Below the pieces are notes generated by a model. The model ran no database searches. It was not told the DNA's origin and saw only the letters and a list, made by a program, of their open reading frames with translations. The translations under genes and the position numbers were made by a program. Positions 41,251-52,100 of a stretch of 64,000 nucleotides of DNA are shown here, piece after piece. The first letter of the stretch is position 1. The number at the start of each line of letters is the position of its first letter. Origin of the DNA: Nematopogon swammerdamellus (Eukaryota; Arthropoda; Insecta; Lepidoptera; Adelidae). The stretch spans positions 20,605,791 through 20,669,790 of the forward strand of contig OX336344.1 in NCBI GenBank assembly GCA_946902875.1. The letters are read 5' to 3'.

Positions 41251-42776
41251 GCTGAGCCCGCGGCTCCGCTCGCGTGAAATTCGTATTCCAAAGAAGAATG
41301 TAAGTAACTAAGGGCGAGGCCGAAGGCCGAGCTGCGTTCAGGTAATCGATAAACCTTCTTAAAGAAAGTAACTAAGGGCGAGGCCGAAGGCCGAGCTGCT
41401 TTCAGGTAAACGATAAACCTTTCTCAAATAAAGGAAGTAAGTAAGGGCGAGGCTGAAGGCCGAGCTGCGTTCAGGAAGACGATAAACCTTCTGGAAGAAA
41501 GGAAGGAACTAAGTGCGAGGCCGAAGGCCGAGCTGCGTTCAGGTAAACCAAAAACCCTCTTCTGCCTTCGGGCCTCGCCCTTAAAGACTTCCTTTCTTCG
41601 ATAGAATATAATATCGTTTACTCAATCTATTTATTTCATAAAAATAAAAAAGTAATATTAATAACTAAAGAATTAAACCTACCTAACAAACATTAAAATA
41701 ACTATCAAAACGGGCATTTTCAAATGTTCTTAGAGCACTTGCGGCATTACCCCGCTGAATGGCAAGGCTTACCCTTTGAATGAAGTACATAAGCCCTTGA
41801 TGGCGGGACAGTTGCGTCAACCAGCTCAAGCCTCTTTTGGCTTCACTGCTCCACGGACCGAGGGTTTCAACCGCAAACGCAACAAATTCGAAATCTTGAA
41901 TTATATTTCTATATTTGCTGCGTTTGAGGCTCTCCGCCCCAGCCTCGTCCGCGCCAGCCGCTCTTGAAGATGTCCTAACGTGACTTGGAGCCAATGTGAG
42001 AAAAAAAGTGGCGTCCCACATCAAAGAACTACCCTTAGTCTATGGCACTAAGGTGATAGCATCGGGCCTCTTGCCATCCAACCGAGAATAACCGCGAGGT
42101 TCTAGGATGCACGGTATATTTGCCGTTAGAAGCGTGGACTTTATAATAAAATTTAAATTAAATTAACTCAATCTTAATATTAATTAACTTTATTCGAGAT
42201 GGTTTAGCTTCTTCCTGAACGCAGCTCGGCCTTCGGCCTCGCCCTTAGTTACTTGCTTTCTTCCAGATGGTTTATCATTTGTCAGAACGTAGCTCGGCCT
42301 TCGGCCTCGCCTTAGTTGCTTACTTTCTTCAAGATGGTTTAGCTTCTTCCTGAACGCAGCTCGGCCTTCGGCCTCGCCATTAGTTACTTGCTTTCTTCGA
42401 GATGGTTTTTAATTATCCGAACGTAGCTCGGCCTTCGGCCTCGCCTTAGTTACTTACTTTCTTCAAGATGGTTTAGCTTCTTCCTGAACGCAGCTCGGCC
42501 TGCGGCCTCGCCCATAGTTACTTACTTTCTTCGAGAAGGTTTATGGTCTTCCAGAATAGAGCTCGGCCTTCGGCCTCGCCCTTAGTTACTTACTTTCTTC
42601 AAGAATGTTTTTCTTCTTCCTGAACTCAGCTCCGCCTTCCGCCTCGCCCTTAGTTACTTTCATCGAGAAAGAATATCGTTTACGTGAGCGCAGATCCGCC
42701 TTCGGGCCCGCCTTTAGTTACTTACTTTCTTTTTTTTAAATACGAATTTCACGCGAGCGAAGCCGCGGGCAACAGA
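41251..42776. mobile_element. Foldback-like element with inverted minisatellite arms
   Basis: The left arm has AGCCCGCGGCTCCGCTCGCG, then about four units of about 65 bp centred on GGGCGAGGCCGAAGGCCGAG (41310-41575). The right arm has about eight units in reverse (42190-42735), then CGCGAGCGAAGCCGCGGGC. A broken LINE fragment lies between. See findings. Confidence 0.7.
41683..42125 (-). pseudogene. LINE ORF C-terminal fragment inside the foldback element
   Basis: The minus strand encodes DATFFLTLAPSHV, then FVAFAVETLGPWSSEAKRG, then VSLAIQRGNAASALRTF. It matches a C-terminal domain common to many animal LINE-like polyproteins (VETLGPWG... AIQRGNAASILGT). The frame changes upstream of 42024. 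Confidence 0.7.
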
Positions 42777-43081
42777 TATATAAATTTTATTGCACCAATG
42801 ACAGCGACATAACTTCGACTTTCAATTAATTTTTATTTATCAAACAATTTGTCACCGGCCAGCTCACGTCGAGATGACAGTTCTCCGTTGTCAACCAATG
42901 ACGTATCATGTATTCTACTAGACCTCTTACCCGGGCAACAGCCTTCGCTCCACCGCGGTGGAGTAACCATTTCGCGGAGGGACCCTCTTGAGACTAGTAG
43001 CTCGCGAGCGACCGAACGCGGCGGACGCGCCGTCCGCGCGCTCGCTGCCGTCCGTCTGCGGCTCGCATCGCGCCAGTCATT

Positions 43082-43181
43082 ATGCCCGGTTGTGTGTTGC
43101 GATATTGCAAAAATCATACCAAAAATATTGGGAAAAGTGATGGCATCTCATTTCATAGGTCACTTCATTGTGATCTTAATA
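43082..43181 (+). pseudogene. THAP-domain N-terminal exon remnant
   Basis: ATG at 43082 opens a frame that reads MPGCVLRYCKNHTKNI and then SFHRSLH. This is the start of a THAP zinc finger (MPxC...C...H pattern with SFHRxP). A stop appears after 32 codons, right where a MITE (43182) begins. The upstream 250 bp is GC-rich. THAP domains occur in host DNA-binding proteins and in P-element-like transposases; either could be the source. Confidence 0.5.
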
Positions 43182-43690
43182 TATAAGGTCTTTCAAAATT
43201 AGTTAATAGTACGCTAAGGGGGGGTTCTGCATCATATAGGGAGTAAAACCTATATAAAATTTTTTGGACCTTGGGCTTTTTTTATGAAAAATGTTTTTTA
43301 TGTATGAAAATCTATGTATGTAAAAAAATATGTGGTTGATTTTTATAGCCTAATCGATTCATTTTCATAACAGTAACAAAAAATTCTTCATTACCATTTT
43401 GATGTAACACGTGTAAGTTGGTAAAAAAAATCAAATTCTTTCTATTCCATACTAATAAAACTAAAATTGTGGTTTTCACAATTTCTGAAAGATAGAGATC
43501 TATGTGTTGAAAGACTTTTTTGTTCCTGGCATGAAACTGAAACGATTAAGAAAAGAATTTTTTTTTACATTTTACATTATTATAAATTTTTTTTTTGTAA
43601 ACAAAAATCTTTGTTCCTCAAAAGTGATTTATTTACGATACAGAACCCCCCCTTAGCGTACTATTAACTAATTTTGAAAGAACTTATATA
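43182..43690. mobile_element. MITE with about 45-bp terminal inverted repeats
   Basis: Ends read GGTCTTTCAAAATTAGTTAA, then TAGTACGCTAAGGGGGGGTT. The right end is the reverse complement with few differences. A second copy in opposite orientation is at 62561-63045. Confidence 0.8.
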
Positions 43691-44380
43691 TAATATCTTG
43701 TTTTCCATGTGCTTAGAAATATTTGGTTCAACTGGCCAATTAGGGCTGTCACAACGCTACTTCAATTTGAAAATTTTGTAAATTTTATGTATTGACCTCG
43801 CATTGCAATAACATAAGCATTATTTAATTAAACAAATAAATTGAACGCGCTCATTAGGGCTGCCACATATGAATGATTAGAAATAGAGTTCTGGGATATC
43901 ATGTATGAAAGTAAATAAATATGTATTAAACCACGTTAAAATATGAGAGTGAATTGACCGCTAATTAGGGTTGTCGCTATTCTTTTATTTTTTTTTTATT
44001 AGTAAGTAATTGAGAAATTTTCAAGAAAATATTTTTTTTTACAAGGTTTCCACATCCTACTAAGGGATCAATACGAGAAAGATGGATAAAAATAGTCCAA
44101 GATGATACATTGTTTAAGGGAAAGTGAAAATTTAAATTTGTGTAAAGTGAAATTTAAATTATTTTGTTTAAGTACGGAGGAAGAGTTATTTTAGTTGTGT
44201 TTGTGTGTGTAGTCCAAAGTATACTGAGACGAAAAAGGGGACTTAAATAATAGAATACGGCTCATAAATATAAATTTATCGTTTATTTCATAAAAAACAC
44301 AAATATACGATGTAAAAAGACAGGGTGTGAGTTATCAGAATCACTTGAGCATCGTAGGGGTGACGACCGAGCTAATCGAT
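43690..44380. other. AT-rich DNA, no gene seen
   Basis: Only short chance frames and homopolymer runs. Confidence 0.4.
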
Positions 44381-44385
44381 TAGAG

Positions 44386-44643
44386 CTATAATTCTGTCCG
44401 AGAACTTAGCTTCGGAAGGGGAGACGAAGGTCTTCGCAGGAAGGCCGACACGAAGTCTCCGACGCGTCGCTCGATCTCCACCCTCTTCACAAAGTTCTGC
44501 TTCGGAACAGCCGGACGAGGAGTAGGGCCCAGGTGGCTCGTACCGGCTATGCCGTCGCAGATGATGCAGGCGTCCTCGGACGGAGAACGTAGAACGTGGA
44601 AGTCTACGTGTAACGTAGAAGGATCTACGTGCAGACGTAGAAG
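44386..44643 (-). CDS. Possible terminal exon of unknown gene
   Basis: On the minus strand a strong acceptor (TGTGTGTGTACAG) is followed by 85 codons and a TAG at 44386. The frame has a protein-like section with EDACIICDGIAG and FVKRVEIERRVGDFVSAFL. I do not recognise the family. The first 20 codons repeat the word CTACGT, so that part may be a simple repeat. No matching upstream exon was identified; a donor-like CTGCCGCC/GTGAGT at about 44968 is one candidate. It could be a piece of a TE. Confidence 0.3.
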   Translation of the reverse strand, partial: LLRLHVDPSTLHVDFHVLRSPSEDACIICDGIAGTSHLGPTPRPAVPKQNFVKRVEIERRVGDFVSAFLRRPSSPLPKLSSRTEL

Positions 44644-45875
44644 CTGTACACACACACACACAAACACACCCACATTAAATAATGCACACATATCAAGGTG
44701 CCCTGTGGATGGGAAGAGAGAAAATACACAGATGGGCGTTATACGTTTTGTGCGTGAAGCGCAACGACAACCGCTAGGCCGGCGGTGTCTCACAAGCGAC
44801 AGGCAGGGCAGAGCTGGAGAGATTGTAATGTTACCCGTAACCCTGGCTGTGGGGACTCCTGTCTCAACGCTGAGATGAACGGCTGGAAGCGTCCGACGGC
44901 GGCGGCGGTACAGCGCCGCGGCTCGTTGACAATGGCACGGTCGCGAGGGAAACTAGTGTAACTCACGGCGGCAGATCGAGCGCGTTATATTTTATCTTGC
45001 AGCGGAGAATTATTTAACAGAAGAAGTGAAGTCTTGGTTGACTGAGTACCGCTTTTATAGGTGACAGCGCGCGTTTGTGGTGTGGCTGCGGAATGAAGTC
45101 GGCTAGCACGCAATGACGCGCACTGTATGTGGTTACCTGAATCTAAGTGGCTGAAGGCCTGTAACACCATTTGTTGGTAATAATGGACCTCTACTAGGGG
45201 TCCTCCGATGATGTCTGAATTAATATGTAAGATAAATACAACCGAGGTGAATGTGAATTCCCGTCTATTTGGGATATATTTTAACCGCATGGCAACCCAT
45301 TAATCAACACCGCGATGTGCGGTGTTGCCAAATACAGCAAACAGAAATTCCATACCGACGCTCGCTATCTTTTTCGTTACGTCAAACAATATATAATTTT
45401 AGTATGGGCTGACAGCGGAAAGAGATCGTGGAAATTCACGCTCGGTAAATGATGCAAGAATGTGTGCTCGGTTACGTAGTGAGAGTGTAGTACGCCGAGA
45501 TATGTGTGATTGAATTTTCAAAGATGTAGGTTGGCAGTAATAATATTGAATAGTAACGGACGCCTCACGTGTACCGTAGCCTTAGTACGGAGTATTTTCC
45601 TCCGTACTGGCAATGTGTCTCTGACACTTCGGTAAACGGCATTTCGACAGTCCGCTATTAAAATTCACTACGTGACAATACCTAATGGTTTTTTTAGTTA
45701 TATATATATATATATATATTTTTAAATAAATGCTGCACTCTTTATTTTATGTATGTTTGGTTTGGAGATTTTAAGTTTAGTCCAAGGCCAAGACCGCAGT
45801 TATGAATTCTTTATTATTAAGTTTAGTTTTTTAGATATTATTCTAGTTATTAAGTGTAGGTATTATAAGAATACA

Positions 45876-46011
45876 AAACGGCTTTACTCGCGGTCGAAAT
45901 ACGAGCTTTGTGGCTCGACGTTTCGGGCCAAACGTATGGCCCATCATCATGAGCACTCTGGCCGAAATGTCGAGCCACACAGCTCGTATTTCGATAGCGA
46001 GTAAAGCCGTT
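45876..46011. repeat. Palindromic repeat (about 53-bp arms)
   Basis: AACGGCTTTACTCGCGGTCG at the left and its complement ending GCGAGTAAAGCCGTT at the right, with ATGATGATGGGCC-like sequence at the centre. It is non-coding. Confidence 0.75.
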
Positions 46012-46487
46012 GTTACTTCTTAAAATGTCAAATAACCACGGTAATTTAAAAACCCATATAAGTTTAGGTATGTATTTCAAGTTATTATAGTTCTGTATTT
46101 TAAGTTTAAATACATAAAAACGTTTTTTTCGATGAAATTCACTATCTGTTTTCTTCTGTAATCCTTTAAAACGTCCCACTGCTAGGCACGGACTCTGCCC
46201 ACTGACATAGGAGGTATTGTTTTTATTGTTGTTGTTTTATTGTTTATTGAGTATTCTTATGGCAGTCATATTGCACTCGAACTTGTCACAATTTGTTATA
46301 TCCGGTTCGATTACTCGTACATGGTGACCAGTGGAAATCAGAAGCAGTTTACACAAAAATACCTTTCATAGACCAGTGTGCACTAGTTACCTAACTTTAT
46401 TTTTCTTCATCGGACCGATCGTACCTATTCGTTATGAAATGCACGTATATCAATCCTTATCAAGGAAATAAATAAGTACATTAGTTA

Positions 46488-46549
46488 GTGCCCGGGATTT
46501 GAACCCGCAACTTCTGCATTGAGAAGCGTTACCACTAGACTACGGGCAC
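46488..46549 (-). repeat. tRNA-like SINE head or tRNA pseudogene
   Basis: The minus strand has GTGCCCG and CGGGCAC as a perfect 7-bp acceptor stem. A box-A-like TAGTCTAGTGGTAA lies inside it, with an anticodon arm CTTCT/AGAAG that has a 6-nt loop, and a B box GGGTTCAAATCCC. The short anticodon loop and poor D stem argue against a working tRNA. Confidence 0.55.
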
Positions 46550-46639
46550 AATTAACCATAATACCTACTCGTAAAATAATAAATCGAAAAATATATTTTT
46601 GGTAGACTAAGTGACAACCCTACGTATTCCAATGCACGT

Positions 46640-46760
46640 GTTGACTGACCGGCCGGGCCGGCCGGGCCGCTAGCCGCTAGTCGCTCGCTAGCTAGCCCCT
46701 CTCCCGCTCGCTTCCCGCCCCGCGCGGCTCAGCGTTCCGCCACCCCGCTACCTTACCTCA
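46640..46760. other. GC-rich palindromic patch
   Basis: GGCCGGGCCGGCCGGGCCGC followed by GCTAG-rich words, in otherwise AT-rich DNA. It could be a CpG-rich promoter remnant or a TE end. Confidence 0.4.
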
Positions 46761-46864
46761 TACCTCAGCTATTGGCCGTCATTTCTCTGTATTCTTTCTT
46801 CGTAGTGCTCACTCTATACATAAAATCTCTTTGTTGTCAACATGACATTTAAAATTGTTTTTTA

Positions 46865-47480
46865 CCTTTACTTTGGATTACGTGATTTTTATTATATTTT
46901 TTAATTATTATGTTCATCCGGGATATACACTGTCACTATAAAAAGTTTCGTCAAATACCGTTCAGTGGTTTTTGCGAGATGCGCGTACAAATAGACATTT
47001 TTGCATTTACGATTTTATGATATGTATAGAAAGAATAGATATGTATAGACTATTGTGTTCAAGTTATAAAAAAGAAGAACTGTCATTTTCGTTGTATCTA
47101 CTTATTTTTAAATTTCGAATGAATATTTTATTCAAATTGTATTTGCTGCCAGTTCTCAAGATATAATTATGTACTTTGGACTACGTGATTTTAAACGCGC
47201 AATAATGTTTATAATTGTAAATTTTTTTTTATTTTTGTTATTTTTTTTTACTTATTATGTTAACCCGCCATATAAACTGCCACTATACAAAGTTTCGTCT
47301 AATTCCGTTCAGTGGTTTTTGCGTGATGCGCGTACAGACAAACAAACAAACAAACAAAAATTTTAAAAACTGTTCTAACATGTTCAGTATCTCATTTTAA
47401 GCCACCCTGGTTAGTTTTTTTCCGAATACATTCAATGTACAGACTTTCTTACCTCTACGATTTTATTATATGTATAGATA
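46865..47480. repeat. Two tandem copies of an interspersed repeat
   Basis: 46865-47035 and 47168-47480 share TTGGATTACGTGATTTT-like starts, then AAAGTTTCGTC, CCGTTCAGTGGTTTTTGCG, and finally ATGTATAGA. It is non-coding. Confidence 0.6.
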
Positions 47481-48960
47481 GAACAAATAATGTTTCAAAC
47501 CTCAGAACCACCGTACAATAAACACCGTGGATTAGCCAATACTGTATTTGATGTCAAACATCTTTTGTTGCTTAACTCGACGATTGCGTGAAGCAATTGA
47601 TTTTTGTTTTAGTTTGGAAGAAAAGGGCTAACTAGGCTTGTATAGTTTTACATTTTTAAAACTTAAAAGATTAAAAAACATATTAAATTCAATTAAAAAA
47701 TTTAGGTATGACTACTTATATACTATTTCATCAGAATTTAAAAATAAATTGTGTGCTCTTAATTGCGCAATATTCCTCATAATTACGCATTGCAGCGTAA
47801 CATACGTTAGCAATGCGTTGCACAAGATAAAACTCGACATTTCTCATAACCAATTTGCAACATTTATGTAAATAAGCTCAAAAGTTGTTTCACATCACTT
47901 ACCGCGAGCTATAATGGCTCCCTTTTTTGTGATTAAAGTCCGTAGTACATTATTTGTATTTATTTTTAGAAATTGTAGTAGTTATTGTTAAGCACATCTT
48001 CGATTGATGAATTGAAAAGACTGTGTAGGCGTAACATTCGAATCATGTAACGTAGGCACATAATATTTATTAAACATGTAAAAAACTATTGTGTTGTTTT
48101 ACTTCATGGAAGTTCACCTTTGACTGACGCAGTGGGTCCTTCCTTGTAAGGGGGGGGTGGTGGGTTCGCCTTTCGGTCACATCCGGTCACGAGGCCCCCC
48201 TCAGACTAGGGGGGCCCTAAAGTGGCCTAAAATCCGTCATTTGGTTTATGTGGATTTGGAACACAAAGTGCCGTAGGATTTTGTTAAGTCGTGATATTTC
48301 TAGACTTGTGTTCGACTCGGCCGAGGCAAGACTATTGTGAGTAGATGTTGTGAGTCTAGTCTCAAGCATTGCCTATGTGTGCCAAATGACGACTTGAGGC
48401 TGAGTTTTTGCCAAGCAAATTCTTTATACGGGCCTCGGGTGTCTGTTCCCAGTAAAATAAAACAGATTTCATATACAAATATTTATATTGCCATTGTCTG
48501 TACAAACAGGGCTAATTTTGAATCTGAAACTTCATGCCACTTCTATGAATTATAGCTAAACATCACTGTGCAGTTTAACCCTTCCAACACAGGCTCATAT
48601 TAGGGATGGCTTTACTTTATTTCACTTCACTTCATTTAAGACTTGCTAGTAATTCATTTCGCTTATTAAAAGAGGCCACAAACTTTATTTTGGATTTAGG
48701 GAATGATTCATTCCATAAATCCAAGCATAAGCTATTTAGGGAATTAATCAATAAGTATTAATTATAATTTTCAACTAATGTGTAGAAAAACTTTTTTTTT
48801 TTAAAAGATGACTTCCTCAATTAGGACAATGTAACAATTGTTATAGGGTTCTCGTCGGTGCCTATGTAGCTCCGTGTTCAAAAAGGTTAAGCTACGTATG
48901 TGTTAAAACCTCAGTTTAAAACTGTACACCGCTTATGATATTCAGAACAAAATAGACCCA
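47481..48960. other. No gene seen
   Basis: AT-rich DNA. A G/C-run patch lies near 48145-48225. Part of the sequence before 48968 is presumably the 3' UTR of the minus-strand DDX18. Confidence 0.4.
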
Positions 48961-48967
48961 CAGTATA

Positions 48968-49119
48968 TTATCTGCCAAACTGTTTTCTCTCTTTGCCTCC
49001 CTTCTGCTTGTACACCCTGGTCTTGTCGTTTCTCTTCTGTCCCGGCACGTTCAGCGACTTGAAATAGCCAAACCCGCCGCCGCCTGTCCTCTTCTTCGGT
49101 GGACCCTTGCTGGTGACGC
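48968..49119 (-). CDS. DDX18: DDX18 last exon with stop
   Basis: The acceptor AAAAAAACAG is followed by the phase-1 completion and [19 protein letters not shown]. The exon ends GKERKQFGR and TAA at 48968-48970. It corresponds to the human KKRGGGGGFGYQ tail. Confidence 0.92.
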
Positions 49120-52100
49120 CTGTTTTTTTGGGTTAGTGAAGGAAACAATCGCCAAATCATTCACGAAGAGAAAACAACATTCCAAGTTTCAAGAAACTCT
49201 TCAAGGTTGCTAACGCACCTTGGTATGTCACCAATAATCAGCTGCATCGGAACCTTGAGATTCCAACTATAAAGAAGGAAGCGAAAGCCAGAACTGAGAC
49301 ATACAAAAAAAGAGTCCAAAGGCACCCAAACAAGCTGGCAACCAAGTTGATGGCTTCTAGGAAAGTTTTCAACAGATTGAAAAGAAGAGCACCTCAAGAT
49401 CTCATCACAGAGTGAAATGACTGAGAATATTAAAATGGAGACTTACCATACCAGACCTAATTCAAATGCACAACTACTGATGAATGTCGGCTCACAGACA
49501 CATCACATGCAGTATCAAATATAAAATAAAAAAAAACTTTCAAGAAAATAGCTCAAACTGACGAAGAGCTTTCGAGGCTGCGACAGACGGACGGACAAAT
49601 ACCCGACCGATTTCTTAAAGATAACCACAGCAAGCATTTTCCGTAACGGAAGCCTAAAAATTTATATAAGCTCAAAAGGAGTCAAGACCATAATGCAAAA
49701 TAAACTATAATCAAATTCATGCTTTTCAACACTGTTATCGATTTTGGCTTCCTATTCGCTAATTTTGATTTCTACATTACATTGCATTATGTAGCAGCAT
49801 CTATACCAGTGGTGGCAAATCGGTCGATCGCGATCGACCAGTCGTTACTAAGGGGCTTTTAGGTCGATCGCTGAAAATATGAAGAGCAAAAAGTGACTTG
49901 TAGACCCAACAAAGAATTCATAATATTTTATGTGAGATACATTTTCCTATGGTGTCGTCTTCAACAAGGACCGCAATAGTAACAAATATAAAGGATGTAA
50001 TGAAAATAGCTTTCAATTCAAACAATAATGACTAGAAATTATTGAACAACAAAATGTTTTAGTACAAGTGTAATCTCAGATCCTTTAATTTTTTGTAGGT
50101 AGATCTTCATAGAAAAAAGTATGGGCACCACTGATCTATACTGTTTGTGTAGACTGGCCCGCTCCAATTGGCAGCATGTTATCTGAATGGTATACCTATG
50201 TATACACTATTTACCTGACTGCATAATTAGTTAATGCTTGACTAGGTATAATTAGTACCTCAAGCATCTTAATATTTAACTGCTGCCCGAAGCTTCATTC
50301 GCAGTAAACTCTGTTTAATAGCAAATCCGATGTAAACGCAGATATGATAATAAACTATCACTTCTCTATTATAATCTGTCTCGCTCTCGTCCATACTATA
50401 CTTTCGTTGATATTGCTCAGCCCTAAGGCTATTTAACGTGATGCTACATATATAGTGAAGCTGAAGAACTCTCTCCTCTGAACTACTTATTGGTGCAAAC
50501 CGCATCAAAATCTGTTCAGTGGTTCCCGAGTTTACCTCAAACATACATACATACATACAGACAGACATTCCCTCTTATAAGTACAGATGAAAAATAATGA
50601 CGATTTGTTGTTGTAAAGGATACGCAGCTCAATAGAAGGCGGTACGGTGAAGCCAAAAGATTTGGCCACAGCGGCCAGGTCGAGGGTGTCCACATCGAAG
50701 ATCGTCTTGAGGTGGTGCGAGTCGTAAGCGCGCACGTACGACTTGAACGCCTCCTTCGCCGACTGGTTCAGGAAGTAGTTGCGCGAGATCAGCTTCTCCA
50801 GCTGCGACAAACATATCAGTTATCACAGACATCAAGGGCGGTAGAACAGATTTTTCTTTTATTTTATATTATTTTTTTATGTTATTCTGATGGTAGCTGT
50901 TGTCCAAAGGTTGGAAGTTGCCCAGCGAGCAATGGAGCGAGCCATGCTGGGAATATCGCAACGTGATATGGTGCGTAACAAGGCAATCCGCCGACGCACC
51001 AAAGTAGTCGATATTGGACACCGGGTGGCTAAGCTCAAGTGGCAGTGGGCTGGGCACGTTAGCCGAAGAGACGATGACCGTTGGAGTAACCGTGTCCTAC
51101 ACCCGCCAGGTGGGACGACGACGTCAAGTACGTCGGCGGAAAGCAGTGGTTCCGTATAGCTGAAGGCCGGGAGGACTGGAGGAAAATTGGAGAAGCGGCG
51201 TATGTCCAGCAGTGGACGCTTCCACGCTGACTGTCTGATGCCCACCTGCATCTGTATGTCTGCGATCTTGTTCCAAGAGAACTCGAACTCGTTGAGCGGC
51301 ACTCGCGCCTGCTTGAGGTAGCGCAGGAAGCCGAGCTCCTCCGGCCGCAGCACCATCAGCGCGTGCCCGCTCGCGCCGAGACCGCGCGCCGTGCGACCCA
51401 CGCGGTGGATGTACTCCTGCGGCAACACAACAACACTTAGGGCAATATCTCACCAGGACGCCAACTGAGCAACCAGTTGCGCAACTGGTTGCTCTACCTG
51501 GTGTCTGCGGGACACCAGAGTTGAGCAACCAAGCGAATAACCACCGTCCGACAGACAAACAGACAGATGGCTCGCGCCGAGACCGCGCGCCGTGCGACCC
51601 ACGCGGTGGATGTACTCCTGTGGCAACACAACAACACTTAGGGCAATATCTCACCAGGACGCCAACTGAGCAACCAGTTGCGCAACTGGTTGCTCTACCT
51701 GGTGTCTGCGGGACACCAGAGTTGAGCAACCAAGCGAATAACCACCGTCCGACAGACAAACAGACAGATGGCTCGCGCCGAGACCGCGCGCCGTGCGACC
51801 CACGCGGTGGATGTACTCCTGTGGCAACACAACAACACTTACACCTTGTTTGCTGTCAGCCTCGATATTTCAGTGGTGCAGACAGTCGACTGTTGCTATT
51901 GATTGTTAAGCAACGCTGGGCGCGGTCAGTACTTGGATGGGAGACCGCTCGACTGCTCGCTGGAGAACTACACAGAGTGGCCACTCGCTAGTCCCGACCT
52001 CGATTGACACCCTCCTCTACTGCCGATGTGCCCGGATATGTTCGGTGAAGCCATTTTTTTTATCGAAACTGACAAGGTAGCCATCACCTACAACATCCGT

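Noticed and set aside
51124..51759. A 211-codon minus-strand frame
   Set aside because: It translates the tandem duplicated exon/intron unit out of frame, and its internal repeats mirror the DNA repeat.
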